Positions 30,273 through 41,942 of a DNA stretch of 64,000 nt are shown one piece after another. How positions within the stretch are numbered: position 1 is the first letter of the stretch; each line of letters begins with the position of its first letter. The DNA is from Cornus controversa. Taxonomy: Eukaryota > Streptophyta > Magnoliopsida > Cornales > Cornaceae. The translations under genes were made by a program, and so were the position numbers. The stretch is from contig CM048848.1 in NCBI GenBank assembly GCA_026545225.1, positions 22,298,806 to 22,362,805 on the forward strand, read 5' to 3'. A model generated the notes under the pieces. It had not been told where the DNA came from. It did not search any database and saw only the letters and a list, made by a program, of their open reading frames with translations.

Positions 30273-30781
30273 TCCAATTCAAAATCATCATGGGAAATGG
30301 TCAAGGATTTTGTAATTGATGTGGACAAGAGGGAATTGCTTGCGGAAAGAGCTGAAACCCTTCTTCTTTGCTTGAAGCGACGGTTCCCTGGGCTGCCTCA
30401 GACAACCTTAGATATGACCAAAATCCAATACAACAAGGTTTTGATTTTCACCCTACTGTTATTTGTTTTTCCTTTTATTTTTTCTGCAAGCCTTTTAGTT
30501 GCAACTTAATACCCAACTATTGAAAATACATTATGTTTCTATAGGATGTTGGAAAATCCATTTTGGAGAGCTACTCAAGAGTCTTGGAGAGCTTGGCTTT
30601 TAATATTGTTACGCAAATTGATGATATACTTTACATGGATAGCATGACAAAGCATTCAGATCAATTCTTGTCAATCTCAAAAATTGGTGTAGTTGCTCAT
30701 AAAAGAGTTGCAATTCCATACTCAGTGCCTGTCTTGAGCACTCCATATAAAACAACTTTTACCACACCAAAAGAAATATAG
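30273..30781 (+). pseudogene. RopGEF (PRONE domain) fragment with retained intron
   Basis: Two exons of a plant Rho-of-plants guanine nucleotide exchange factor are recognisable. Exon one (30273-30437) reads [20 protein letters not shown] and [18 protein letters not shown] 107-base intron (30438-30544) begins gt and ends ctatag. Exon two (30545-30781) resumes with DVGKSILESYSRVLESLAFN and ends near IPYSVPVLSTPYKTTFTTP. This corresponds to the C-terminal end of the PRONE domain, which activates ROP GTPases at the plasma membrane. The join is in frame and has no stop until 30779. The presence of the intron shows capture of genomic DNA, not of a retrocopy. The large N-terminal part of PRONE is missing, so no exchange activity is expected. 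Confidence 0.88.
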
Positions 30782-31013
30782 CATATAGCATATAAGGAAT
30801 CAAAAAAAAGCTATTAAGAAGAAAAGAGAACACAGGAATTCGAGACCGTGATAGAATTAAGCTCCAATTCTCATCAAATTAATAACCAAATAATATTTAA
30901 TTTTTTTTCTTCAAAAAATGTAATTAGGAAACAAATTCAGGTTAAATAACAGTATATAGATATGTAAACATAAACCAAAACAAGTACCTTGCATAACCAG
31001 TTGTTACCAAGAG

Positions 31014-31113
31014 AGAGTTAGATTGTTAAATTAGACTCGACTCAACATTGAACCACACAAATCAACACAGCAAATGCCTCAATGACTTTCATAACAGTAT
31101 ATAGATAATGTAT
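31014..31113 (+). repeat. ~100-bp direct repeat, left copy
   Basis: The block begins agagttagattgttaaatta and contains actcgactcaacattg and aatgcctcaatga. It recurs with few changes at 32706-32805. The two copies bracket the LRR-kinase fragment. Confidence 0.85.
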
Positions 31114-31724
31114 TTGAAAATGATTCTCAATTATGTTCTCTCTTTATTCTGATATTCAGGTTCATGAAAAATTACTTAATTTAACTAGAAACATTTTAAT
31201 TAGACCATATATTGGTTTAAGTCAAAACAGAGCTTCACATAAAAAGTTACAGCAGCCAAAGCCCACCCATTGTGGTCTCTAACCACCAGTTCACCAGCAA
31301 TCTTAGCAGAGAGAGTGTTAACTGTAGCATCAAGTATTTGTCAACATTCAGCTATTAAGGACACTGTTTACAATACTTTAGAAGAATATATTTAATAAAT
31401 GGATTTAAAATGAAAAATAATATATATTTAATTTTTTTTATAAAAAAATGTACAAAATGTCAATGATTTTGATAACACATTAAATTGACAATGCCTCAAA
31501 TAATATATAAAATGTTGTGGTCCCAAATAGTGGTTCAACTCTTGGTTTCTATGCAAATGTTAATAATCATTAATACTTGTGGTTGTGATTGTGGGTAATC
31601 ATTTTTGAATCTTCATAATCACCAATATATGATTTTACTATCTTATACAATTTCTCCCCAATCTGTACTTGTTTGCTATATACAAGTCCAGATATCAGAT
31701 ATTATCTCCACAAAACTCAAACTC

Positions 31725-32425
31725 ATGGAAAAGGTCTCCTTCCTTTTGTCCATTGCATTGTTGATACACTTTTGTTCTATGGTTTGTTTGGCTAGGTCCA
31801 TCAAAAACTTGACTACAGATCAATATGTTCTTCTTGCCTTCAGAGCCCAAGTCACTTTTGACCCAGAAGATGTATTGGCCAAAAATTGGTCCACCACTAG
31901 CTCAGTTTGCAATTGGATTGGTGTGTCTTGTGGTATCACCCACCAAAGGGTCAGAGCCTTGCATCTTTCTGATATGGCTCTCAAAGGCACCATCACTCCA
32001 CATCTTGGAAATCTCTCCTTCCTCACATCACTTGACATCAGTTACAATAATTTTAGTGGCTATATACCCAAAGAAATTACCAAACTTTTTAGATTAAAAG
32101 TATTAAACTTGGGTTTTAACAAGCTCACAGGTCTCATAACGTCTACGATATTCAACATTTCTTCTTTGGAAAATATTATTCTCGTAGCCTATCTGGAAGC
32201 CTACCAGTGGACATGTGTAGCAATCTTCCCTAACTTGAATTACTCTCTCTTACTCTGAATCAACTTAATGGGCAAATTCCATCCATTTTATACAGATGCA
32301 TGAAACTTGAAGCTCTATCATTGTCATTCAATGAATTCAATGGCAGCATACCCTGAGAAATTGGAAATCTAACTATCCTCAAGAGGTTGTATCTTGGGAA
32401 AAACAATTGGGAAGGTATGATTTCA
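31725..32425 (+). pseudogene. 5' fragment of an LRR receptor-like kinase gene
   Basis: From the ATG at 31725 the frame encodes a signal peptide (about 22 hydrophobic residues), an LRR N-terminal domain with the CNWIGVSC pair, and leucine-rich repeats such as LGNLSFLTSLDISYNNFSG and FRLKVLNLGFNKLTG. At about 32180 a frameshift occurs. In other frames the repeats continue (LNQLNGQIPS, LSLSFNEFNGSIP) with a further stop, to about 32425. Transmembrane and kinase domains are absent. The intact family members (EFR/Xa21-like subfamily XII-type receptors) are plasma-membrane immune receptors. The open frame that starts at 31605 includes 40 upstream residues with no homology, and the ATG at 31725 is preferred because the signal peptide starts there. 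Confidence 0.85.
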
Positions 32426-32705
32426 TTATCAGGTATAAGTCAAGAGAAAACTTTTGATAACCTATGTTTGGATTTTCCAATGAATTCCAAGATTTGATAA
32501 GTATTTGGTATTTGGCTTGGATTTTATTTTATTTTATTTTTTATAACCTTGGTATTTGGCTTTAGATGATATCAATCTTTATCAACATATGTATACCTAA
32601 TCCAAATCACTTCACTGCATTTTGCGTAGGCTAAATGGCTTACTTATGACAATTTTGCAGGTGTAATTCCATCAATGGGCCTCGAGTATTACAATTGTCA
32701 AATAA

Positions 32706-32805
32706 TAGAGTTAGATTGTTAAATTAGACTCGACTCAACATTGCACCACACAAATCAACACAGCAAATGCCTCAATGATTTTCATAACAATATATAGAGA
32801 GAGAA
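32706..32805 (+). repeat. ~100-bp direct repeat, right copy
   Basis: Second copy of the block at 31014-31113, starting at agagttagattg and ending in catatat-type sequence. Confidence 0.85.
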
Positions 32806-34997
32806 CTCTAGTATGCATATGCAAAGACTAAAACATCCATAATACTGTAAATAAAGAGAGAAATGCACACACACACACATATATATACACACATAGAGAA
32901 ATTACCAGTGATTTGATTAGATGATTAGTTAAATGGCCAGAGATGAAAGTTATGCAGACGTGGTGGAACTGAAATGAAATTAGGTCTTAACTCATATATG
33001 GTCAAAACCTGAAATCCTGCACAGTTAATCAAATGTAGCAATTAAATTAATTTGTACGCCAAAAGAGATATTATAGAAAGATCATATCAGTAAGTGAAAT
33101 AATCTCGCTGGCTGCCAATGTATCTGTGCATAGGTGGTTGATAGTTCTACTCACTATCATAATCGAGCTCTTTAGAAGCAAGCATATATAATTTACTTTT
33201 ATACAAATAGTTTTATTTAAAAATCAAGCTTATACAACTATTATTAAACAGAACAAAAACTACAATTTATTAAAAAAAAATAAGAAACCTGTTGTCAAAT
33301 AAATTAGTTTAACCAAAGATTTTATCAAGTAAAATTTTGGAAACCATTCAAATTACACCTCATATTATATGATAAAATAAAGAAGAATCGTTTTTAATAA
33401 TCTACAACTTTAAATATCAATGGTGAGTAATATAAAGGATTGAGTGTGGTATTTAACTATTCTATAATCCATACACCAAAGATACATATGTATATAAAAG
33501 AAACCTCAGATCAATAACTTAAATGTCGTCAATATCTCCATTCGCATGCTATGGACAGTTCAATTCACTACCTAACTGAACTCTTTGGAAACTACCACAT
33601 ATATAATTCACTTCTAGATAACTAGTTCTATGAAAAATTGAAGCATATAAACCTGTTATCAAAGTGAAAACTATAACTTATAAAGTAAAATAAGAAAGCA
33701 ATAGTCAAAAGTTGGTAAGCAATAATTTATTATGTAAAAAATGGTATTAGTTAATACATTAGAAAGAAAAAAGCTTCAACAATTTATGACTAGAACTCCC
33801 AATGGAAAGTAAAACAAAGGAGTAGCATTTAAATATTGTATATACCAAAAAAGCTTAATAAGAAACCTCATCTCAGTAACTGAACCACTAACTGTAAATA
33901 TCTTTATACAAGCAAGCACATATATTATTCACTTTTATACAAACTGAACTGGAATGAAATTAGCTGATTAGTTGACAGGACTGAAAAGAAAAATATTTTT
34001 GTGAAGTGAGAGTCAAAATATGGATGCCCAACTATGCTTTTCCAACAAAAGCCCAAAATTCAATTGCAGAAGTGTCACTAATCAAAACAGAGGGGAAAAC
34101 AATCAGAACACTTCCACTTAAAACAGAATGTTCAACAAAAAGGAAGTGACTATGAACTCAAACCTATTCGACCAATTTGGGGGAAAATTGGGGTTAGGGT
34201 TTGACAGTTTAACAATCATTTGAAAATTGAAAAGGAAAAACAAAGATAGAAGAAATTGAAAACCAAAAATCACACACATAAACAGAAAGTGTACATATCA
34301 TGAGAGATGGGAGATAAATAAGAACTAACCGTTGAGGCATAAAATGTCGAGAGATTGAACACGACTATAATCAAATAGTAGTTTGAGTTCTTCTATCAAT
34401 TCGTCCTACAAAATAGAAATTTAGGAATTAATTTTCAAAAACCCTAAAAAAATATTCAACTGAAAATTAGGATATCAATGGTACGATGCTCGATAAAAAT
34501 ATATCGGTCATGGCCTGATGAACATGGAGAAAAAATTCTGACAAAGATTCAAAAAAGGAAACCCTTTCTGAAAATCGACAAACTCAATGAGAGAGTCACT
34601 CATCAGTAAATGAGCGCAAGTGGTTTAATTAGAAAATATGGTACCAAAAAATATTCCCTTTACAAACTGAATTGGAATAAAATTAGATGATTAGTTAACT
34701 GGCCTGGAGGTTGTCAAATGGTCGTGGCGAGAGGGAAGCCCTTGGTTGGAGTGAGAGGGAACGATTACCAACTTGGATCAAAGAGATAAAATTACATAAA
34801 TTAGAGATGGCCGAGTTGGGGGAATTGAGTGAGAGGGAAACCTAAGGTTAGGGCTGCTCGGCTTTGAACCAAAGAGGAAGGATAGAGAAAGAGACGGGTA
34901 GGAAATGAGAAAGGGCTAGGGTTCGATTGAGAAAGAAAAAGAGAGAGAAAATTAGTGCGCGATTTCTTTGATAGCTGCAAAAATTTTGTGCAAAAAA
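32806..34997. other. Anonymous interior of the CACTA-like element
   Basis: No gene is supported. There is an (AC)n/(AT)n microsatellite near 32861-32896, and the word gaaattagatgattagttaa-like recurs at about 32920, 33955 and 34675, suggesting internal duplications. The minus-strand frame 34801-35034 is Phe/Ser-rich and unremarkable. Confidence 0.45.
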
Positions 34998-35210
34998 ATT
35001 TGATCATTAAAGGCAGTGAATTGTCAGCCTTCAAACTATTTGTTTAATTATATCAATTTTGGAGTGTCTTTAATAATCTAACTATACAAGGCGTTTATTT
35101 GGCCATCCTTAAAATTATTTTTAACTGCGGCTAGTAAAAAGCTCGCCTTAGAAACAGGGCCCGACCTAAAAATTATTTTTTAGGACAGACAATGCTGGCC
35201 CATCCTAAAA
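34998..35210 (+). repeat. Right subterminal repeat array of the CACTA-like element
   Basis: Words such as aaggcgttta, ctcgccttagaa and taggacagacaatgctggcc mirror the left array (29250-29600). Confidence 0.65.
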
Positions 35211-35795
35211 AGTCTTTGCAATTTAAAAAAATTTAAAACATACTCAAGAATTTCAAGTCAAGCACCTTCATAAAGTATTAAATCCTTAATTAACATAAAA
35301 ACATCCTAACTAAAAACAAACAAACGAAAATAATAATAATAAAAAAAGAATGAAAGAAAATAACCAAAAAGTCCTAAAAACAAGAAAAATATTAATCAAA
35401 TTTCCCCCCACTACAATAAAGCACATAAAAAGGCATCGCCTCACCTCCAAACTTAAACTAGACATTGTCATCAATGTACATGAAATAAAAGCATAGAGAA
35501 GAGTGAGAACGATATTATCAGAAATCCAGAGTAGTGGCAAAAAAAATAGAGCAAACCAATAGCATGAAGACAATGCAAGCACTCCCCCAAACTTGGATGC
35601 AATCAACCTGTAAGAACAAACCACTACACTCTAACAACCAAGTGAAAATATGGGAGAAAATAAGAATGAAAAGTAAAGAAAAGTAAAACAACAATTTTTA
35701 TTTTATTTTTTTATATTTTGAAACTGGAAACAAAAGAGAAAAGAGAAACTAAAATAAATAAATAAATAATACAGCAGATAGTTACTTTTGAAAAA

Positions 35796-36970
35796 TCAAT
35801 GGGAGGATGGTGGCGGAGCATCTGGGTCCAAGCCAGAGTGACACATCAAAGCTCGCATCATTGCCATCATAGACCTTTGGTCTTGGCGTACATATTTAAA
35901 CTGTGCTAACACCTCTATACAGAAAGCTCCAAACTAAGTAGTCAACTCCTCAATCTACTCCTCCCAGTGACCATATGTTGGGACTCCAGTTTCTGCATGT
36001 GCAACCTCTTTTTCAGCCTCCCAATGTTCCTCTACTACTAGTGGTGGTGCTACTATAGCCTCCCCCCCCCCCCGTGGGCCTATCTGGCCATCTCGCCTAG
36101 AGCAGCTATGACTCTCTGTCTCATATGTGACTAACTCAAATTCCAGTCGGTCGTGCCGTAGAGAGCTTATCCTCTCTAACCTTATACCCTTGTGCGAATA
36201 GCAACTGACAAATAAGCTTGGGGAATGGAAACTCCCAGTCACTCGTACTATCTGGCGATTTGCATATGACCTTTGAATAAAAAATTTCTATTTATCCCCA
36301 AACAATCTGTGGGAAGGAAAGCCAGTGCCTCATAGTGTATGACATAGAGGGCTCTAAGGAATTCTTGACACCTTTTAGTCTTGTGCCCAATTGGACACAC
36401 ATTCATATACATCATCGCGACAATGAACCATAAATGAATAGGCATAGAGGACTTGGATGTCGTGTTGTTCGTCAACCCAGAGAATTATCTAGCACAAAAC
36501 TGTCCTATCAGATTCGCCACAGAAATATCCTCAGGCAGATGAGTGAATATATCAGTTAAATCATCTAGGCATGCATTGGGGCAGCCCATTGCAATCGCAA
36601 TAGTCATCACATCGACCTGAACTTGTTTAGCATCCACTGAAGAAATAAAAACCCTGCGCTCATCCTATTTGGGTATCAAGTTTTGGTAAATAACCTTGAT
36701 GAGCCTCAGATAGATGATAGTGGATGCCGGAGTGAAAATTGAATCAACTCAACGACGACGAAAGTCGGCGATACCCCATCGAGTCTCAGGAAACATACCA
36801 TAAACCTCTAGTATATCAAAAGTTATTTTAAAATTTAATAGCCTCAAATGCCACATCTCATGAACACGCTCCTTTCGAGGTATAGAGGAAACTGGTGACC
36901 GGGCAAGTCGTGCACGTTATGGACCACATGAACTTGAAGCGCCCTGCACATTTGCCTTTTTTGGTGCCAT
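35796..36970 (-). pseudogene. Third ORF of the minus-strand Athila-like element, decayed
   Basis: In several frames the minus strand repeats the ORF3 protein of the plus-strand element: the start (cat at 36968-36970, MAPKK-like), the phrase SSMPIHLWF, CPIGHKTKRCQEFLRALY near 36380, and the C-terminal LDPDAP-like end near 35800. Stops and frameshifts split it into pieces of 75-95 residues. The conserved overall length shows that ORF3 was present in the ancestor of both copies. Confidence 0.85.
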
Positions 36971-37420
36971 TAAAACTCTCAAAGTTGGTTGAAGAATTTA
37001 TTCGAACACTTGGCGTGCATAATTTAGTGACCACCTTCAACCTTCTCTTTTCTACTTGTCGCTGCCCCAAAATATTGAGCAATTCAATACACAATCCTAT
37101 CCCCCAAACTTGTTCTTCAAAAGCCCTAAAAGAAATTCACTCAATTTTGCAAAAATAAATCACACCTTCTTTAAAGAAGAACTTGAAAAAGTTGAAGCTT
37201 CAATGAGAAATTGAGAAGAACAATTCGAATTAGATGTAGATGATGATGATCACGAGCAATCTTCAAGCAATATAATCACCAAATTGAAGTTTCAGAATGT
37301 TAGTTGATGTAGGAGAGTCAAGAGAGAGCACCAAGCCTTAAAATTTCATATAGGAGCATTGAACCCTGAGGAGCCCTTTATATAGGCATTGAAAATTTTA
37401 GATCAGCCCTTATTGGGCCT

Positions 37421-37550
37421 AGGCGATCGATCCCCCTTGATGCTGGGTGATCGATCACTCAACTGGTTGTCCTTTGGGCGTCAATCGCCCAAGGTCGACC
37501 GAGAAGGGTATTTTTGAGGGGTCCATCACCCAAGGTCAACTGAGACCTCT
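37421..37550. repeat. Decayed palindrome cluster of the minus-strand Athila-like element
   Basis: The words gcgatcgatcccc, gtgatcgatcac, caatcgcccaaggtcgacc and catcacccaaggtcaac are in inverse order relative to 8723-8920, at the equivalent place between pol and ORF3. Confidence 0.75.
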
Positions 37551-37737
37551 CTTTTTCATCCATTTTGAGTCCAAACACCCCTGTCTACCTCCCGACATCC
37601 CCCGAAAGCAGCTAAAACATCAAAAACTCAAACAAAACATATTAAAACGAAACCATTATTGAAAGAAATGCAAAGAAAAATTTAAGAAGGAAAAATAAAA
37701 GAAATCAAAGAACAAATATATAAAATACCCCTCAATT

Positions 37738-38600
37738 AACATCCATAGGCGATGTTCACCGACTTCAATTCAAGGTTCACCCGATGCCACATTGCTCGAG
37801 GAGATTTAACATCACCCCTCCTATGTGATCCTCACTTCCTTGTGCCAAACTCCAAGTAACCGAAAGAATCTCATTGGCTCTTAAAAACACATATCTCAAC
37901 CTTAAAGAAAGAGGTTTCAATTCTAACTGTGGAGGAGACTCCAATGATGGCACTAGAGGAGTACTAGAAAGAGAAGGAAGTGGTTCAATCGGACTCCTCC
38001 AAGGTGGTTTATCTTTCATGGCCACTATATCAAGCAGAACATTCACCCCCCACAATAAACTTCTCAACACCTTGAGATAAAGTAAATGGAACAATTTATT
38101 TCACACAATCATCAATTTTATCCATGAAGAAATAATCACCCTGGTCTGGAAGATGTTAAATGGCATTAAAAATATTCAATTTCACCTTCATGTTGCCAAA
38201 TGATATATCCATAACCCCTAACCTACAATTAATGCAATCATCTATAGTTGCTAGGAAATGTGAGCCAAAAATGACCGGAATATGCCTCATCGGATTATGA
38301 ACTATCTCAGTGTCAAAAATAATGAAATTAATAGGAATGTAGAACTTGTCCACTTTAACGAGCACATCTTCAACAATCCCTCATGGTTGCTTAGTTGATC
38401 TATCTGAAAACTGTAACACTACCGAGGTAGGCTTCAATTCTCCCGAGCCCAATTCTAAGTAGACCGAGTAGGGCAATAAGTTCACACTCACCCCCACATA
38501 AAAAAGAGTTTTATCCACATGGTGCTCCCCAATGATGCATAAGATAGTTGAAGCACTCGGATCTTTGTATTTAGGAGGAGTGCAATGTTAAATTATGAAA
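37738..38600 (-). pseudogene. Protease and pol-linker remnant, RT and RNase H deleted
   Basis: From 38600 downward the minus strand reads the protease block as FYVGVSVNLLPYSVYL where the plus-strand element has DLGASVNLLPYSVYL, so the catalytic Asp is lost. Then come the linker MLVKVDKFYIPINFIIFD (38365-38300) and [20 protein letters not shown] (37990 region), up to YVFLRANEIL. The next residues do not match RT. The sequence jumps to the spacer normally found after pol. About 1.6 kb with all of RT and RNase H is deleted. Confidence 0.82.
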
Positions 38601-39938
38601 CTCACTTGTTGTGGCAGCATCACCTTCTTAGGCACATGACTCCTGGATCGCCTTTTGTTAGTGCACAAGTCCTTTAGAAATTTTGTATAAGGAGAAATCT
38701 GTTTGATGGCATCAAGGAGTGGTAGGTTGAACTTCGCTTTTCAAAACACCTCCATCATGTCATACAACTTGTCCTTGTGCTTCCCTAACTTGGATACTTC
38801 TTGGAAACTTTGTGTGAAAGGAGCCTTGGGCTCATAAGAATTTTCAGCACAAAAAATTTTGATCACCTCTTCATCATCTTTTTTCTACTCCCCCACCTTG
38901 TTGTCAATCACTTTTCCACTTCTCAAAGTGGTGATGGCTTGAACCTGCTCATGGTGTGGGTTGCTTGTAGAAGCATACATCCCTCTAGGATTAACAATTA
39001 GTTGACTTGGTAGCTTTTCCTTTTCTCTTTTACTCAATGCATTGGCAAGTTGTCCAAACTGAGATTCCAGTTTGGCAATCGACTGAGAATAAGAGTGAAC
39101 CAGTTGAGGAGTGGCTTGAACTATTTCAACAACAAAATCAAGCTTTGATAGGGCAAACGTCATATTGTCTTCAAGAGAAGAGTTCTTTGGTGGCATAGGA
39201 ACTTGTGCTTGATATGGCTGTTGAGGCACATAGTTCTGAGGCTAATAAGTGGGCTCCATTGCTGCCCCTTGATTAATTTATAAGAAACCGGGATGATTCC
39301 TCCATGTCGGATTGTAAGTATTGTCATATGGATGATTCATTGGTCCAGTGAATGTAGCTTGGACTTGCTCTTGTTGAAGGCCAAAAAATTGCCCAACTGA
39401 AGGATAATTATTTACATGATGCATAGGACTAAAGCAAAAGTCACAAAGGCCAAGCAATGAAGAACTTGTAGAAGGAGGAGGAGCTTGGCTGCCATGATTA
39501 GTGCCACTTTTTATGCAATCGAGTCAATGTTGGTAGACATAACATCAGTAATACCAACCTCGAAAATACCATCTATCTTCCTTGTGTTGGATGGTCTACT
39601 AGAACGAGTTGAAGACACATGATGCAAAGAGATGTCACTCAAAATTTCAAACATAGTCCATCCTTCGTCTTCACTCTTTAGCAAAAAAGTACCTCCACAA
39701 AATGCATCTACAATTTGTCTGTTGGCTTCTGTCAACCCCTTATGAAAACTCTACACAAGTTGCCACTTAGGAACTTGATGATGAGGACACTTCCTAAGAA
39801 CTCATATTGCATTTGAGTCCATGTTGTGATAGATCCCGTCGATAGAGAATTGAACTAGTACTTGGCTTTGTCTTTTAGAAAGAATGGAAAGAGTCGCATC
39901 CTGAAAGTATCTTCAGAGAAGTTGTGAATTTTGGTAGT
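38601..39938 (-). pseudogene. Gag remnant of the minus-strand Athila-like element
   Basis: Pieces of gag are readable on the minus strand: TKIHNFSEDTFRMRLFPF-like at 39938-39880, MTEANRQIVDAFCGGTFLLK (39735-39680) and a linker with FVVEIVQATPQLVHSYSQSI (39150-39080) ending in GKVIDNKVGE. Several frameshifts and stops occur. Homology ends at 39938, where a SIRE-like sequence begins, so the first ~120 residues of gag are missing. Confidence 0.85.
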
Positions 39939-40541
39939 TGATGAAGAAGAAATTTCAAGTGAGAATTAAAAATAGGTATTTACGTTGGACCTAGTTAGAT
40001 AGTTTTTGCTAGACAATACTTTTATTGCTTCTATGTTATGTTTAGATTTGTATGTTTAATTTTTGGACATGTTTATCTCATGTTTATATTATGAGACTAT
40101 CTTATGTTATGTTTTGTTTATCTGGTTGTGTAACTCCATATTTTTGGTACTAATGCTTATATGCTTTGAATGGGGTTGATGATATTTATCTCTCTTTTAA
40201 TCATTGTGTGCTATTAGTTTCTCCTTTCCTTTGACTTTACTTTTAAAATTCGTTTGAAAGAGGGAGAGAACTAGTTATATTTGGATATGTTTGATATGAT
40301 CAAGGGGGAGTAAATTATGTTTGTTGGTTTATATTTCTGTATTAACCTTTCACAAGTAGTGTTGTTTCCATGATGTGTAAGGTTTAGGTTTTAGAAAGAC
40401 ATTACATATAAAGCTTATGATGTTCTGAGTTCTTCAAGTTATATTTCTTTATAATTTGAGACATTGTAATTTAATTTTTTTCAATAGGTTAGGTTATGAT
40501 TGTCTAGGTTGATTTGTCATGAAATTGCCAAAGGGGGAGAT
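39939..40541 (+). mobile_element. 3' end of a SIRE-like Copia interior
   Basis: T-rich non-coding DNA ending in a plus-strand polypurine tract ccaaagggggagat (40528-40541), which abuts the LTR. The rest of the interior and the 5' LTR are missing. Confidence 0.7.
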
Positions 40542-41940
40542 TGTGGGGTATAAATTGTAATTGGCAATCTTTGGTGTCAAAATTGAGAATGATCGAGTTG
40601 TAACTTTTTGTTTAAACTCTTGTAATCGATCATATAATTGAAGACCGACAGCATAGAAAGTGTTTCTCACCAATGCAGACATAAGATCAGACCATCAATG
40701 ACATAGACAATGAGCTTGATCATCTAAAGAATACATCAATGATCTAGACAAGAAACTTGATCATCTGAAGCATTCAAGAGGTTACACATGTGCATGGACA
40801 TTATCGATCATGTATGAAAGTCACATAGTCCAGGTACGTTGGTGAGGACATAGTTTTTAAATAGATGATATCCAAATTTGAAAATTAGGGTTTCAAGAGT
40901 AATTTTTTCAAAATTTTCAGAGTTAGATCGGTCCAAACATTCGCACGACTAGTCCATGCACTCTCAGGATCTCAAGATCAGTTTTTGGACACAATGAACT
41001 GGTCCGTGCATTCCCCAAACTTGTCCATCTAAAGTCAGGGCATTTGGACCAGTCCATGCATTCCCCAAACCGGTCCATACACGTTGATTCTTGATTATTT
41101 GATGAGTAATGTCCTGTTTTTACAAAGATAGGTCTCTGAACTTTTGTAGAACATTAGGATATGTCTCTAAATGGCTTTTAACTTGTTTTTCAAGAAAATT
41201 TAGGACTTTATCATCTATATAAATTCATAACTTCTCTCTCTAAATACGCTTTCTTAAGAATTTCAGAAAACCATAGTTAGAGAAAAAAATTGACTTATTT
41301 ATTCACAAGAAAATTTGATTTTCTGTTTATACATTTTTGAGAGCACACATAAATAAATACTGAGTGATTTAGGATGTTTCTCCCTACTTGATCAATAATT
41401 TGAAGACCACCTCAGATTTCTTGTTGATCAAATCACTAGTTTATTTGGTTTCTTCTACAACTATTCGTTGGTGAGGAAGGAGAAAAAGATCGCACTACGA
41501 ATGAGACAGAATATTCGTGGAGTGTTCGTGTTCTTTTAGTTACCCTTTTGCAAAGATTGTGACGTTAACCGAAAGTTTGCAGAAATTGAATGTGGAGTCG
41601 CAAGAGTAAGGCTAAGGTGTTCCACATCAAATTCTTAGCAGAGTGTAGTGGGTGTGAGTCTATGACATAGTATGTTGTACATTGCTTTGATGATAATGGA
41701 TTTGGTTCTCTAAGGTTATAGCCTCACTCGTGGTTTTTTCCCATCTTGGGTTTTTTCACATATATCTGGTGTCATTCTGAATTTTACTTTATGTACTTGC
41801 TTTATGTGTTTGATTAACTTTAATTAGATTTAAAATTGAATCAATTTGAAATATTAAAAAAACGAGCAAGTAAACCAAATCACCCCTCCTCTAGGTTCTA
41901 AGCAACCTTTAGCAACCACTTTCACACTACGCTACTCACA
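40542..41940 (+). mobile_element. LTR of a SIRE-like Copia element, plus strand
   Basis: Begins TGTGGGGTATAAATTG and ends GCTACTCACA. It aligns in inverse orientation to the LTRs at 17645-18834, for example aattggcaatctttggtgtc and gatcgagttgtaa near its start and ctctaggttcta near its end. It contains repeated gtccatgcattccccaaac-type words (40920-41095). Confidence 0.85.
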
Positions 41941-41942
41941 CA

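Larger units (their letters stand above)
29228..35223 (+). mobile_element. CACTA-like transposon carrying three host gene fragments
   Basis: The left end ctctacaagaaaa is one base from the CACTACAAGAAAA terminus. The right end, read inward on the minus strand, shares agacttttta-type sequence and a gggcc-type subterminal motif with it. Both ends carry dense subterminal repeats (29250-29600 and about 35000-35210) built from ttaaggcgggc-like words. Element boundaries are independently fixed because the minus-strand Athila-like 3' UTR resumes on each side (up to 29227 and from 35224). No transposase is readable. The cargo is an F-box piece (minus), a RopGEF piece with an intron (plus) and an LRR-kinase 5' piece (plus). 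Confidence 0.78.
27525..39938 (-). mobile_element. Older Athila-like element, minus strand, truncated and interrupted
   Basis: Read on the minus strand, this is a diverged copy of the plus-strand Athila-like element in the order gag (39938-38600), protease and pol linker (38600-37738), palindrome cluster, ORF3 (36970-35796), 3' UTR, polypurine tract and 3' LTR (28504-27525). It lacks the 5' LTR, the PBS and the first ~120 gag residues, most of RT and RNase H, and about 460 bases of the 3' LTR. A CACTA-like transposon occupies 29228-35223. Many frameshifts and stops show it is long dead. Confidence 0.9.
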
